Origin: Oikopleura dioica
Taxonomy: Eukaryota > Chordata > Appendicularia > Copelata > Oikopleuridae
NCBI GenBank assembly: GCA_907165135.1
Contig: OU015566.1
Location: forward strand, 11,764,157 to 11,828,156
DNA: 64,000 bases
Reading direction: 5' to 3'
The stretch's first letter is position 1. Each line of letters opens with the position of its first letter. Below the pieces are notes generated by a model. That model was not told where the DNA came from and did no database searches. It saw only the letters and a program-made list of their open reading frames with translations. The position numbers and the translations under genes were made by a program. Below, piece after piece: positions 45,549 to 56,530 of this stretch.

Positions 45549-45878
45549 TTGACCGGTAAAAGTTCTCCATCAGGAAGGCCAGACAAATGCTATTACTACG
45601 CCCCCAACTACAACTTGAATCGTTTTGAAGAAGCACAGGGTTTTATTGCAAGCAAGCACTTTAATGCAAAGGTCTCTTCTGTCAGTTTGAACGGAGTTTT
45701 CCATCTTATGAGCATCATGCTCGGCGAAAAATGGATTAAACTTTCGAAAACTGTGGCGCTGAACAGAATCCGAGCAAGTGAAGAATTCGAGAAAGGATGG
45801 AAAAAGGGTGAAGTTGCTCTGCCCGTTCAATTCAGGGACCTGGACCCAGTCCATGTCATTCCATTGATAGGAGTTTGA
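45549..45878 (+). CDS. Possible kelch-like exon, partial
   Basis: An open stretch after a possible acceptor (AATATCAAG) encodes CYYYAPNYNLNRFEEAQGF, SVSLNGVFHLMSIML and EKWIKLSK, which resembles one kelch blade. It ends in a TGA at 45876-45878. No own ATG is near its beginning, so it is likely an exon or remnant. It is not assigned to a gene. Confidence 0.35.
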   Translation: MTGKSSPSGRPDKCYYYAPNYNLNRFEEAQGFIASKHFNAKVSSVSLNGVFHLMSIMLGEKWIKLSKTVALNRIRASEEFEKGWKKGEVALPVQFRDLDPVHVIPLIGV

Positions 45879-46004
45879 AGCTGAATCTCGACTTAATTTC
45901 TTATAAGAATGAGCAAATAAACTCAAGAAAGATCGATTTAGGAAAGCTGCTTATTATTCTAGTGACAAGGAGCATCACGCTCTCTAACACACTGTACTCA
46001 TTGT

Positions 46005-46258
46005 TGCTGGAGGTAGAAGGTAAGTATCTAGTTCTGGGCAGCGAGTGGATCGGGTCTCTTGTAAAATACGAAGAAAGATCAATTTGTTACTCGAAGTTAT
46101 TTTCTTCAAGAGATCGATATTATACTGATCAAAGTGGCTTTAATAACGATGAATGCGAGTACTTTGGAAACGGAATCATCAACGATGAGAAAGTCTATTT
46201 TCAGAATTATGTTTTTGACACCACCTTTTTCATCAAATTTGGCTTCGGAAGGAATTAA
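46005..46258 (+). CDS. Module B exon, partial
   Basis: Encodes LEVEGKYLVLGSEWIGSLV, and ends DTTFFIKFGFGRN. It is similar in layout to module A (EGEHYLVDAEGNLMKV) and module C (EESLLILGSNANRSL). Its start is undefined. Confidence 0.35.
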
Positions 46259-46368
46259 AAATATCTAATTAGTCGATTCGTGACGTTCTGAAACGGAAAG
46301 GTTATTCTTAATTCTGTCGAAAAGAGAATATTGACATCGAGTTCATTCAACAAAAGCCATTGAAGAAA

Positions 46369-46858
46369 ATGCATGCAACCAGCAATCCATTATTCGCATT
46401 TCACGACGACGTTTTTCCTTCTTTCGCCAAAAATGCTGTATCTCAACCCCGCTTTCCCGCTTCAAATTATTATTACAAAACACTTATTCCTGATAACATA
46501 TTTTTCTCACTTAAAGAATTAGAGCATGTTTCAACTTTTGAGATGAAATTCGAGGAAACCGAAAAATTTCAAATCGAATTTGATTTTCAGGTGAAAATGA
46601 TTTTTATTCTTTCTTTTATATTTTTAAAAGTCGACGCAAAATAACGGCGAATTCAAAATATTTGAACTAAAATTCTTCGATGAGGAAAGTCTATTGATAT
46701 TAGGAAGTAACGCCAATCGTTCACTGTGGATTGATTCTAATTATTTTGATAAGAAAGCCATTTTTAAAATGAAGACACCTGAAATCAAAGAAGTCGAATT
46801 CTATTTTCATGTGAATGTGCCATCAGAGTCGTATTCTTTTGAGATCTTCGAGGAGTAG
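46369..46858 (+). CDS. Module C gene, two exons, unrecognised
   Basis: MHATSNPLFAFHDDVFPSF and LEHVSTFEMKFEETEKFQI run to DFQ, then GTGAAA ... TTTTTAAAAG and STQNNGEFKIFELKFF in phase. It ends SYSFEIFEE with a TAG. There is no signal peptide. The alternating hydrophobic pattern suggests a beta-sandwich of two sheets. I recognise no family. It is one of at least three related modules in 45222-46858. Confidence 0.5.
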
Positions 46859-46970
46859 TTTCAATTGCAAAGCATTTATTAAGTATTTACCTAGCAGTAG
46901 CGTCTAACTCATATTGAAACTGAACAAAAAGAAAAACCAGGATCAAAGCGAAATTATAGACATAAAAGAC

Positions 46971-48140
46971 ATGTCTAAAGTTGTCAAAATGGAAAACAAA
47001 AAGGTCAGAGTAATCAAGTATGACAAGGGCGTTGGAACAAAAAATTTTCTTCATTCTTCTGATTTATCCTACCAAGTGAATGTTATATTACCGTCATCTC
47101 ATTTTACTCTCGGAAGGTCTTAAATTTTAGGACTTGAAATCAGACCGAAAGTTTAAGGCCATAATAAGCCAAAGAAAATGTACCTTTCAGTCTTCGCATC
47201 AGTTCAAAGGAGTCTTTTCGAAAAAAATCGACGCTGAAACCTCCGACTGATTCTCAATTAACAGTGGCTAAGTATGTTTACTGGACAAAACACGCGATTG
47301 TTCACGGTCGAGTCCACATCTTTGGCGGATTCAATCGTATCACAAAAGTTGAGTGATAGTTAAATTTTAGTGTTACTTGACTTGATAATAGATTGCTCGG
47401 CTGGAAGGTTGTTTATTTATAGAATTAGAAGCTCATCTGAACTTTCCATATCATTTTGGACATGCAGTAGTAAGTGTTGATAAAGGCAGTCATGGTGAGG
47501 ATTTATGATTAACATAAAATGTTTCCTTTTTCAGCAATTATTTGTTTTGACATGAAACGTGAACGAAAATGTGAAAAATTCAATGGAAAAGCCTCCAGAA
47601 AAATAAGGCCGACGAAAATCAAACATTCTGAAGGTGGCCTGGGGATCTACAAAGGTAGTCTAACAGCTATTGGTGGACATGGAGCAAACGGAACAGCTGA
47701 AAGATCAACTGACAATGGCTGGGTCTCCATAAATGCTCATCCAAGGTAATAGTGGGAAGGGCGATAACGGAGTTATACAGGATTTCAGATGGATAAGAAG
47801 CTTTTCCACGATAGGACTGCCTTCAGGAGTACTTTTGACAGTTGGCGGGCACGATTCCAAAAGAGGAAAAAGATTAAATGAAATATGGCGACTAATGGAC
47901 AACGAATGGTCGAAAATTGGCTCTCTTTCTCAAGTAACCTTCTTGAAGCCTCGAAAATTTCTTAAATATTTATCTCAGGCTGTTGAATGGCCATCAACTA
48001 TCCTGATCGAAAACTCTATTTATTTATTTCCTGGTCATGTTCATAGCGATAATCCGTTTTCAATGTTGTGGTCTTCATTATGTAAATCGCCCATCGAAAA
48101 AATTGACTTAGGTCAGGGTAAACGAAATCCATCATTTTAG
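46971..48140 (+). CDS. Kelch-repeat protein
   Basis: Seven exons can be joined in phase from MSKVVKMENKKVRVIKYD. These include NFLHSSDLSYQ|DLKSDR, an intron GTTTAAGG...TTTCAG leading to LRISSKESF, and CCAAG|GTAATAG...TTTCAG|ATGGATAAG. About four kelch-type repeats follow with the usual GG doublets: HGRVHIFGGFN, YKGSLTAIGGHGANG, PSGVLLTVGGHDS and ENSIYLFPG, plus DNEWSKIGSL. No signal peptide or BTB domain is seen, and the short basic N-terminus suggests a cytoplasmic protein. It ends GQGKRNPSF. Kelch blades form a beta-propeller for protein binding. The partner is unknown. The next gene starts 68 bp later. Confidence 0.7.
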
Positions 48141-48208
48141 AAAGATTTTCATGTAAGACAAACTTTTCATGATAATGTATTATTATTAGTTAGTATAGCG
48201 AATAAACT

Positions 48209-49891
48209 ATGTCAGAATTTTCGGATTTCCTGAAAGATTCAAAAGACAACATTCTCTCCATCGATGTTATTGCAGAACAAGAAGGTGAAGCCAAGTATCC
48301 AGTTATTTTTGTTTCCCCTGTAGATTACTGTACTGAGTAGAACTGCTAGTATAGTTTGTCGATATACTGTATGAAATCAAGTTTTATATTTTCTTCAAAA
48401 ATCTTATTTCGAAAAAAAAGTGTTTTCTGCTCAAAATATCTTCTATTTTACTTGATTCAATATCGACAATAGCTTCAGTAAGTTAAAATACACCACTAAA
48501 ATCTTTATTTCGAGGATCGATAAAAAGATATCTTGCAATTTAAAGTAAACAGGCTTGACGGGTTTGTATAATAACTTCTTAATTATCCGCTCATTACATA
48601 CCGAAAATGGTATTCATTCATCCTTACACTTTAAAATGCGCTTCTGCGAGATGAACGCGCATTATATTCCAAAAGGTTGTCCAGAAAAGAGATCTTACGC
48701 GACTCTGCCTTATGAAAGCGGACAGTTTTCATGGAGCGACATGCGGTTTTATGGCTCAGGTAATGACTCGCTGCTTATTTTATTTTTTTTGATAAAAGAG
48801 GAATTTATTCTAGTCCAGCCAAGTCGACATGCGTTCTACCACGGAATCGCTGGGTTCTTGCTCTGTGTCTTTGGATCGATTTCGCTAGTGCGTCCGATTT
48901 TCGCAGTGGCTAATTTTGTAAGAATCATGTTATTAATATCATATTAATTAAATGTAGGTAATATTTCTTGCTGGGTGCTTGATGATATTTGCGTCAACGA
49001 TCAATGCTTTTGCACAGTCAATCAAAGTGACCTGCATTATTTGCTTGCTTACAACAATAACAAGTATTTCGATGAATATCTTTATTTTAAAGCAAATGTG
49101 GCTCATCAGGAAAGAACTGGTCGAGATTCACGGAAAGGCTTGATTCCCCAAGTTCCGATAATTGAAAAATAGATTATTGAAGAAAGCCGACAGATAAGCG
49201 CGAAAATGTCCTCGGACTTTGGGTCAGCGTTGGCTCTGTTATGGTAGGAGTTTTTGAAGTTCTTCTTGGACTATCTTGCCTAAGCGCGCTTTTCAATTAC
49301 TGTAAGTCAAACATTCAATTTTTATGTCGATGATTTTTCAGATGAAATGGTCGAAAAAGCTGGGGCGAATCACGATCTCCGAATTTTGGCAAAAATTTAC
49401 CCCGAAGTATACCGCGATGATGCTTCCAACGGTAAAAAAAACACCATCGTTTCATCGCTTTTCTATGTGTAGCTTCCTCGTTGTCTCCACCTCCGAACAG
49501 AAAAAGCGTCAAACACAATCATCAGCGAAGAACGCGAGTGAACAAACGCGCTAGCAGGAAATGTTCTCTTCTTTTTTCAACTAAATCAGTTGAAATAATC
49601 AAAGCAAGAGAGAACGCGGGGAAAAGTGTTTTGTCGAAGAAACCATACGCGCTGTCAGATCTCGGGGACGCCGGATACGCCGAGGATATCCTCCAAGACA
49701 TCGAAAACGAGCAAACTGGAGGGGGCCTTGACGAAATCAACGGAATGGACTTTAACGCAGTTCAGCAACTAGACGACGAGGTCGACATTGTCATGAACGA
49801 AATCAACATGAACGAAAGCAACAACAGCGCTTTTGGACTGTTTGAAGAAGACGACGAGTTCTGTAATGACTTTTGTAGATATCGAGTGTAG
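48209..49891 (+). CDS. Four-transmembrane protein with acidic C-terminal tail
   Basis: Exons join in phase from MSEFSDFLKDSKDNILSIDV through GLTGLYNNFLIIRS and MRFYGS. Four hydrophobic segments follow: YHGIAGFLLCVFGSISLV, VIFLAGCLMIFASTINAF, VTCIICLLTTITSISMNIFI and WVSVGSVMVGVFEVLLGLSC. The cytoplasmic tail is first basic (NHQRRTRVNKRASRK) and then acidic with short motifs (YALSDLGDAGYAEDILQDI, FEEDDEF). The layout resembles MS4A or other tetraspan families, but I cannot assign one. One intron near 49120-49200 is uncertain. The TAG stop is followed at once by AATAAA (49892-49897). Kelch and this gene are close enough to be one operon. Confidence 0.65.
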
Positions 49892-49897
49892 AATAAA
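49892..49897 (+). other. AATAAA directly after the four-TM stop codon
   Basis: GTGTAGAATAAAGC: the stop and the poly(A) signal are adjacent, so the 3' UTR is very short. Confidence 0.6.
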
Positions 49898-50086
49898 GCT
49901 AAGTCTCCCGCGGCGAATTCGATAAGCACCGAAGAATAAGTAGTTAGTCCTTATCCGGATAATACTGATTTAGAGCTAACTCGGTGCGACATCAAAATTT
50001 TTTTCCTTAAAAAATCATGATCAAGTCTATTTACATTTCGACTCTTATTTGAGTACCTTCTTTATTTTTCCGAACGTAAATCTAAC

Positions 50087-50392
50087 TTGCTAAATCTGCA
50101 TCTGATTAAATATTCTGACAAGGAGAATGAGACGTTCAAATGTGGCGGGTCGCTTCTGCCCTCGCTTGCAGAATTTGATCGGAGCGGCTCCAACCACCGC
50201 GGTATTGCGCCGCCTCCACCAAAGCCAAAGGCCACGTCGCCTATCTCACCGGCAAGAAAGGGTTTAAATTTCAACAGTTATTCTGACCTTCGAAATAATA
50301 ACCACGAGAAACAGACAAAATGCAGGTTATCCAACTCAGGAATGATCCAAACTCTCAACAAAAAAATTTTAGACGAGAAAAATGCTCTTTGA
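50087..50392 (+). CDS. Small Pro-rich protein or exon, unrecognised
   Basis: An open frame encodes LHLIKYSDKENETFKCGG, IAPPPPKPKATSPISPARKG and ends KKILDEKNAL. A poly(A) signal (AATAAA) follows near 50415. No ATG in this frame lies at its beginning, so an upstream exon or a non-canonical start is needed. The Pro-rich piece could bind SH3 domains. Confidence 0.4.
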   Translation: MLNLHLIKYSDKENETFKCGGSLLPSLAEFDRSGSNHRGIAPPPPKPKATSPISPARKGLNFNSYSDLRNNNHEKQTKCRLSNSGMIQTLNKKILDEKNAL

Positions 50393-50475
50393 AGATATTT
50401 TCAGCCTCGAAAATAAAATAATAAATACTTATGAAAAAAATTTTTTTTTTAATTGTTCGTTTTGATAGTTTCATA

Positions 50476-50889
50476 ATGAAAAGTCACTAATTTTGTCACT
50501 AAAAGAAAGTCAACGAGTTCGGGATCACAAAAAAGAAAAAATAATATAGTAAAGCTGTCTTTGATATTTTTCATACTTTTGGTGATAATTGGAGTAGCGC
50601 ACCACCACTCGGGCAAGAATCATAAGAAGCACAAGAAAATCAAAAATAAGCATCACGAGGTAATCTCTTGAAAAGGCGCACAAATGCTCTGAAAAAGAAT
50701 TTTCGTAACGTTAGAATCTAAAGTTAAGAATCGTAGTGCTCTTTGAATTAAAATGAGATTTTGATGCAATAATGGGATTCTGATTACTTAAAAAATTTTT
50801 AGGGATCTGGCGAAGAAGAAAACCACCCACGAGGAAAGAAGCGAGTCAAACGAGCAGTGGTTGACCTCTACGATACAAATGAGAACTGA
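50476..50889 (+). CDS. His/Lys-rich secreted peptide precursor with furin-type site
   Basis: Three exons are proposed: ATGAAAA|GTCACT ... AATATAG|TAAAGC gives a perfect signal peptide (MKIKLSLIFFILLVIIGVA). Next comes a His/Lys-rich segment (HHHSGKNHKKHKKIKNKHHE), and after an intron (GTAATC ... TTTTTAG) an acidic bridge, then RGKKRVKR and the tail AVVDLYDTNEN. RVKR is a furin-type cleavage site. The total is about 68 aa. A poly(A) signal at 50961-50966 supports a transcript. The cationic His-rich part recalls histatin-like host-defence or metal-binding peptides by composition only. The first intron's donor is weak and is inferred from phase and the signal peptide it creates. Confidence 0.6.
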
Positions 50890-50966
50890 AGTGGACACTA
50901 ATTGCCGCGCTTAAAAAATTATGAAGGGACGAAAAATATTCTGGCTGCCTATTTCTATTCAATAAA

Positions 50967-52113
50967 TATAAAAACTTTTTATACTTGACAATCGTTATCG
51001 TTGTTTAACCTTTATCTGCCGGGCCCCGGAGCATCGAAATCGCAAAAACGATAATATCGTTTTTGTTCTTATTTTATGTAGAACAGCCGCAACTCAGAAT
51101 GACAAGTGATGATTATCAGTTTGTTCGCCAGCCTAAAAAAGAAAAAATATCATTCATTGAATCGTAAAAATAGCAAATTATACTCCAGCTTTAGACTGTG
51201 AGATGACAGTGTCATCTTAACATTTTTTTCCGCGAGATAATTTACAGATGGAAACTCTAAAACTTGACTGAAGATCTTCCGGAATAAATTGTATGGCTAA
51301 AAACACGTATAGAAACGTGCGATAAATTTTTTAGTTTCGAAACCTGAATTTAAAGTGAACCACACTTTATTTTCAGTTTGGCTAAGCTGGATGAGCTTAA
51401 ACTTTCCATGCTCCGACAATGTTATTTACACAGACTAGCAAATTCTAAAATCTAAATTCTAAAAAGTGAAATTTAAAAACTTCTAAGAAAAAAAAAGCAG
51501 GATTGCTTCAATATACCATTTATTGTCACCTGAGATAAATCATTGAATTATACCGCAAATATGATTAACCCCTCATAATTAACCTTTCACATTTTCTTCT
51601 CTAAACTAAGAGATTCTTTGAAAATCAGAGTTTGAAATGCTGTCAAAATATCCGTATTCGAAATTTTTCCGGACTGAGATATATCCTAAACATTGTGACA
51701 GAATCTTCCGCAGAATACGACAAAATCGCAAAATACTGTCGCATTTTATTACTCTTAAAAATAGAAATCACCTTTTAGCTCTTTTTTTTAATGATTCATG
51801 CAATCCGTGTGTTATTTATTAGTTTAAAAAATTCTTAATCGAATAAAAATTATATGATATTTTACAAATCATATTTACTAGAACGTCAACTGTTTTAACA
51901 AACAAGCAAAGGCTTAATACAGATCATGTTCGATTTATAAATAATATCTATTGTAACCCAAATTTTCCTACTACATTCAGTACGAACTTAATATTAGGAT
52001 AAGATGAGAAAGTTTCTGTATAGAATTTAGTCCATCAGTTTCGGGTATGCACGGCGATCTTTTTGGCGCTAGAAGTTCGACGCTTGATGGTTACTTGAGG
52101 CCAGCGCTTTCCC
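50967..52113. other. AT-rich spacer
   Basis: About 1.1 kb without supported genes. Short open frames have no coding character. Confidence 0.5.
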
Positions 52114-52120
52114 TATAAAA
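52114..52120 (+). promoter_or_regulatory. TATA box of the modular matrix protein
   Basis: TATAAAA in CCCTATAAAAGCG. The first ATG (52138) is only 24 bp from its start, inside or before the expected transcription start, so the second ATG at 52156 is preferred. Confidence 0.65.
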
Positions 52121-52155
52121 GCGAGTCGCATCTAGAAATGTATGAAATATCACAT

Positions 52156-55100
52156 ATGAGTATTAAATTATTTCTCTGTTTCATTTATGTAACAAATGCC
52201 CGTTATAATCAGTTTCTTGATTTTTGGGAAGCGGCAGATGAGTTTTCCTTTAAGCTAGGAAAATCACTAGAGAAAAAGAATGGAACTTACCTTATTAGAA
52301 AATACGACAAGGTCAGAGAAGTGATGAAATTCTATAAAAATGGAGAATTCGGTGATTGTCGCTATGGCAAGAGAAACCAGATGACTTTCCAGCCATCCTA
52401 CGAAGAAATTTACGTTGAAGAGTTCGATATGAAAAAAGCGCTCTCGGAAAATATTCTTAATTTTGCAAATATGCTTGAAGACTGGATTAACTCCTACGTT
52501 TGTCTCGGATATAATGGCAAAAAGAGAGTGCTTACAAATGCTAGGGAATCTGTAGAAGAAATTAAATCATTGGCAATATTGCCTGAGTATCAACCTCAAG
52601 AGTTCTCTTACTTCTCTACTTATGGAACATACGCAGAAGCAAAAGCCGAATGCTTGAATGAGGGCGGTTGGCTCTTTACACTTGATGATAACGAAGAAGA
52701 CAGAAACAGATTCGACTATTTTCTATCGCTGATGATTATTCCGTGGGGAACACGATGGATTGAAACAGAAAACATGTGTGCTACAACAAACAAGAAAGGA
52801 GAAATTGAGGATCTCGGTGAATATGTAGGAAGCACTGAACAAATCCAAAGATGCAATAGAGGCACTCACGGACTGTGTGAAAAAGGCCAATATCTGCCAC
52901 AATGTAACGAAAAAATCCTCGCGAATAGTAATCAAGAGTGTCCAACTGGGCAAGTGCTAAAATGTTCGAGTCCGTGCGCAGAGAAAATGGACTGCTACGA
53001 TGTTGCCGCCGGTCGAACAACTGATTATTTCTGCGGACTGAATACTGTCCCAGCACTGCAGGTTGTCTGTGGCTGTCCCGAAGGATACATTTGGAAATCT
53101 GACCATGGATCCGAGAAGCATTGCGTAGCGATTAACGAATGTGGTTGTAAAGACTCTCAGCTCAATCTCGAAGGCAATACCTGGGTATAGGGGTCGACTA
53201 TTTATCTAAATAAATGCTAATTGGTGTTCCTAAGCGTAACAAACGTTTAAAAAATATTAGACAATTCTTACTGATGATTGATGATATCAATAAAATATAC
53301 CTTGACCCTTATTTATAGTCACTCTCTGATATCGGACGTGTTGTCGATGATTGTGAGAACGGAAAATGCATTTGCAAGGGACTGCTGTTTGGATGGGATT
53401 GCGAGCAATATAAGAGCCCATGTGATGAATTTGAAAATTGTGATACACTCGTTTGTGAGAAACCAGCTGTTTCGACAAGACTAGGCTCACACTTGAAAAG
53501 TATAACGACGGCTGATCGATACGAGCTTGGCTTAGAGTTCACTTGCAATGAACATAAAACGTATTACGATGAAGACCTCTATGATTATTGGCATCGATAC
53601 AGCGTTGTGATAAACGGTCCTTCATATACGCGAACGTCAGGTGACTGGATGTGGTTCGGCATCAGTCACTTCACAAAACACGATCCGGACGAGTTCAGCG
53701 TAATCATGTAAGCGTGCTTATTTCCGAATTTTCTTAAATATTTTACGTTGAAGAGAGTGGCCACGATTAGCTTCCGGTGATGTGCGGGCCCTATGCAAAA
53801 AAAACGCGGATGGAAGTTACGATTGGAACAAGGTCAAAGTTTTTCAAGATTATGATGATGCAACTGAGACTTATACAAAAACCATTTTTGCGAATGGTGA
53901 AAAGGTTTTTGAAGAGAGTTATAATGTCGTTACAGATATTCACAATGTCACATGGTGGCCCTTTCCATACAATGGAAATCTAGGAGTAAATCTAGGTCCC
54001 AGGGAATCAGGCCAGTTTCCCGCAGAAGGATCTATGAATCGAAATTTTTACTATCGAAAACTAGAGGCTGGTGGTTGCCTGACACCAGAGGGTGAGTATG
54101 TCGATAAGGGTTTTCGAACATGGTCTTGCGAAAGGGGTAATTGCGAATGTGGAGACGATGGTTACATTTGTGATGCCTTAGATGTCGAACCTACTGATCC
54201 TTGCGAAAATTATGATAACTGCACGACTTTCATCTGTAGCACGCCAAGATACACTGTAGCAGGAGCAGAAGGAGTCATTGCCATGCTTATACCAGATAAG
54301 AACTACCAGATCGGATTCGAAATGACATGCTATGATGGCCTTATAAACGGTTTTTACGCGCCAAGAATTTGGAGTGAGAGCCAACCAAGATGGTTCGAAG
54401 TTTTTCAGGAAGACGGAGAATGGAGCTACTCATATTTTATATCAACGTACGATTAAATTTTATTTATAAATTAACCTTTTCTAGAGAGTATGGGTCGCGG
54501 TTCAACTCGAAAAATTACACAATGATAACTCCACGTTGTGCTAGAGGAGAATGGAACAAAATTATTTTAACACAGACCTACGATGAGCTAGCAGATACTT
54601 ACAGAAAGAAAATATTTGTATATGATTGGTATCATATGGACACGCCAATTTACGGATCACATTTTTCTCCATATCAAGATGAACTCTCTGTGGCTATCGG
54701 TGGTGGCACTGATGACAAAGAAACGGCAGAAGGGACAAAGTTGAGAAATTTTTACTACAGAAAAGTCAATCCTGGTGGCTGTTTCTTGCCTGATGGTCAA
54801 TACGTAGACCATGGTTATTCAATCGATTCTTGCGACAAAGGGAGGTGCCAGTGCAATGATGGTTTATTTCCCTGCGAGAGATACACAAATCCATGTTTCG
54901 GTCAAGCAAACTGCGATACTTTGCTCTGTAGTATGGAAAGAAATGCAACTAACGGCGAAGAAGCGATAGTTGGCAAAATTGAAGCCTATCATAGCTACGA
55001 AATGGGAATGGAACTAACTTGCACGAACACGAGTCTTGAAGAGGGAAGCAGCGCGAGCGATGAATGGCTTTCTGCACATATCTGGGACGGAGACATGTCA

Positions 55101-55572
55101 AGAAGCTTTGGTCAAGAATTCTTATTGAGTGAAAATGACTCAGAAGATTCAAGATTAAGCTTCAATCGAGGCAATTTTTGGATGTTTGTTCTTCAAGCTA
55201 CTTCATATTGGGGTTCTAAATTTATTATTGGAAGGTAAGTTCTTATTTTTTGTAGCCTTTTAATTAAATTTTAGTGAATATCCTGTTGGAGTTCCGAATC
55301 ATTGGAATGGAAGAGGGTTCCATGTCGTTCGTCCAAACTGCATCGAAGGATGGAACACCATGAAAATAGTCCAAACATATGATGGTACTACTGATACATA
55401 CACAAAATCTATCCACGCAAATGGAAAGGTTGAGTTCACTGCGACATTTCCTGCTGCTGACTCTGAAATGTACGAGGGCGAACTAACCGTTGGAATCGGT
55501 CCCGGTCATCCTCGATGGAGCGCTCCAGTAAACACAATGATGAGGAACTTTTATTATCGAAAACTTGACTAA
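52156..55572 (+). CDS. Secreted modular protein: TIL-like Cys domain plus three Cys-rich/lectin-like repeats
   Basis: Starting at the second ATG gives a signal peptide (MSIKLFLCFIYVTNA). Next is an N-terminal region of about 230 residues with few cysteines, then a TIL-like domain (CSSPCAEKMDCYD, VVCGCPEGYIW, HCVAINECGC). Three repeats follow, each with a Cys-rich linker (GRVVDDCENGKCICKG; RTWSCERGNCECGDDGYIC; IDSCDKGRCQCNDGLFPC). Each linker is followed by a region with W.xK/I..Q.YD..tDTY.KxI.xxG and a final RNFYYRKL, which looks like a concanavalin/LamG-type fold. Introns sit at about 53190-53320, 53708-53770, 54447-54485 and 55235-55275. It probably belongs to an extracellular matrix or mucous-house layer. 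A poly(A) signal is at 55656-55661. Confidence 0.75.
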
Positions 55573-55795
55573 ACTGAAGCAACCTTTTGAATTCTTTATT
55601 TTTCTGTCTTTTTTACCTTATAATCACTTCTTTCTGTCAATCAAATATATTCGGAAATAAATAATTATAAATTTAATTTTTGTAACCTTGAGAACTCTTC
55701 AGACTCAAGTTTGAGTTATTTTTTGGGATTTTATTTCAGAATTTGGATGATAACAACGATTGGCAAATAGAATGTTTCTAAAATAAACTGATTGT

Positions 55796-56530
55796 TCAGA
55801 ACTTGACGCTCATCTTGTACTCGATGGTTTTGAGATCCATTGTCTTGAGAAAATCGTCCATTTCCACAGAGGGCATTTCGTTTGGTGAATATCGAGATTC
55901 GTCGTTGACGCTTTCGTAGACCACTCTTTTGGCGATCTTTAGTAGTTTATTATTGGCAGTTTGAATTCGTGTTATACCTGTGCAAGTTGATCATCTCCGA
56001 TATTTGATCCAACCATTTGCCTGAGAATTTTGAGCACTTCTTCCATGGAAATCTTCCCATTTCCGTCCCCATCAAAGACCTCGAACATCAACTTTGCTTT
56101 GTGATACGCCGAGTTGAGATCATTTTCTTCAGTGTCAGGTCGGGTCGGTTGAAAGTGAGCCAGGACAAAACAGAAGCGGTCAAAAGAGCAGTGCTGTGGC
56201 CCATCAGGAGGTAGAAATAAGTCGATTATTCGTTCCGCGAGGGGATTTAACGCGAACGCAGGGATTTTGGAGAGGTCCTCACGTGATAGATACCCTTAAT
56301 TAGCTGTCAATTCAAGATGATAATATTGGGCTAAAGATAAAGGCTGGGTTAGGGAAAGATCGAGGGTAAGAACTGTCCATAGAAAAATAGAGTCATTATG
56401 AACCTTTTTTAGTCTTGTCTAAGTCAACAAATCTGTGCCACAGGGTTTTAATTTTCTGCACCGGCAATTTCGTATCCTTCTTTATCTGGTCAACATCTTC
56501 CACAGGTGGGGCCGAGTTGGAATTTCCCAT
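55796..56530 (-). CDS. CHP1: Calcineurin B homologous protein (EF-hand)
   Basis: Starts MGNSNSAPPVEDV (myristoylation signal MGNSNS) at 56528-56530 and ends DLKTIEYKMSVKF with a TGA at 55796-55798. Blocks DLSKIPAFALNPLAERIID, FCFVLAHFQPTRP, KLMFEVFDGDGNGKISMEE and VLKILRQMVGSNI match CHP proteins, which bind and regulate Na+/H+ exchangers. The third EF-hand (DGDGNGKISMEE) is canonical. The region where a fourth Ca2+ site is expected (ESVNDESRYSPNEMPSVEM) is degenerate and longer, so only one site probably binds calcium. A minus-strand AATAAA lies near 55728-55733. The gene is tail-to-tail with the matrix protein gene. Confidence 0.85.
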
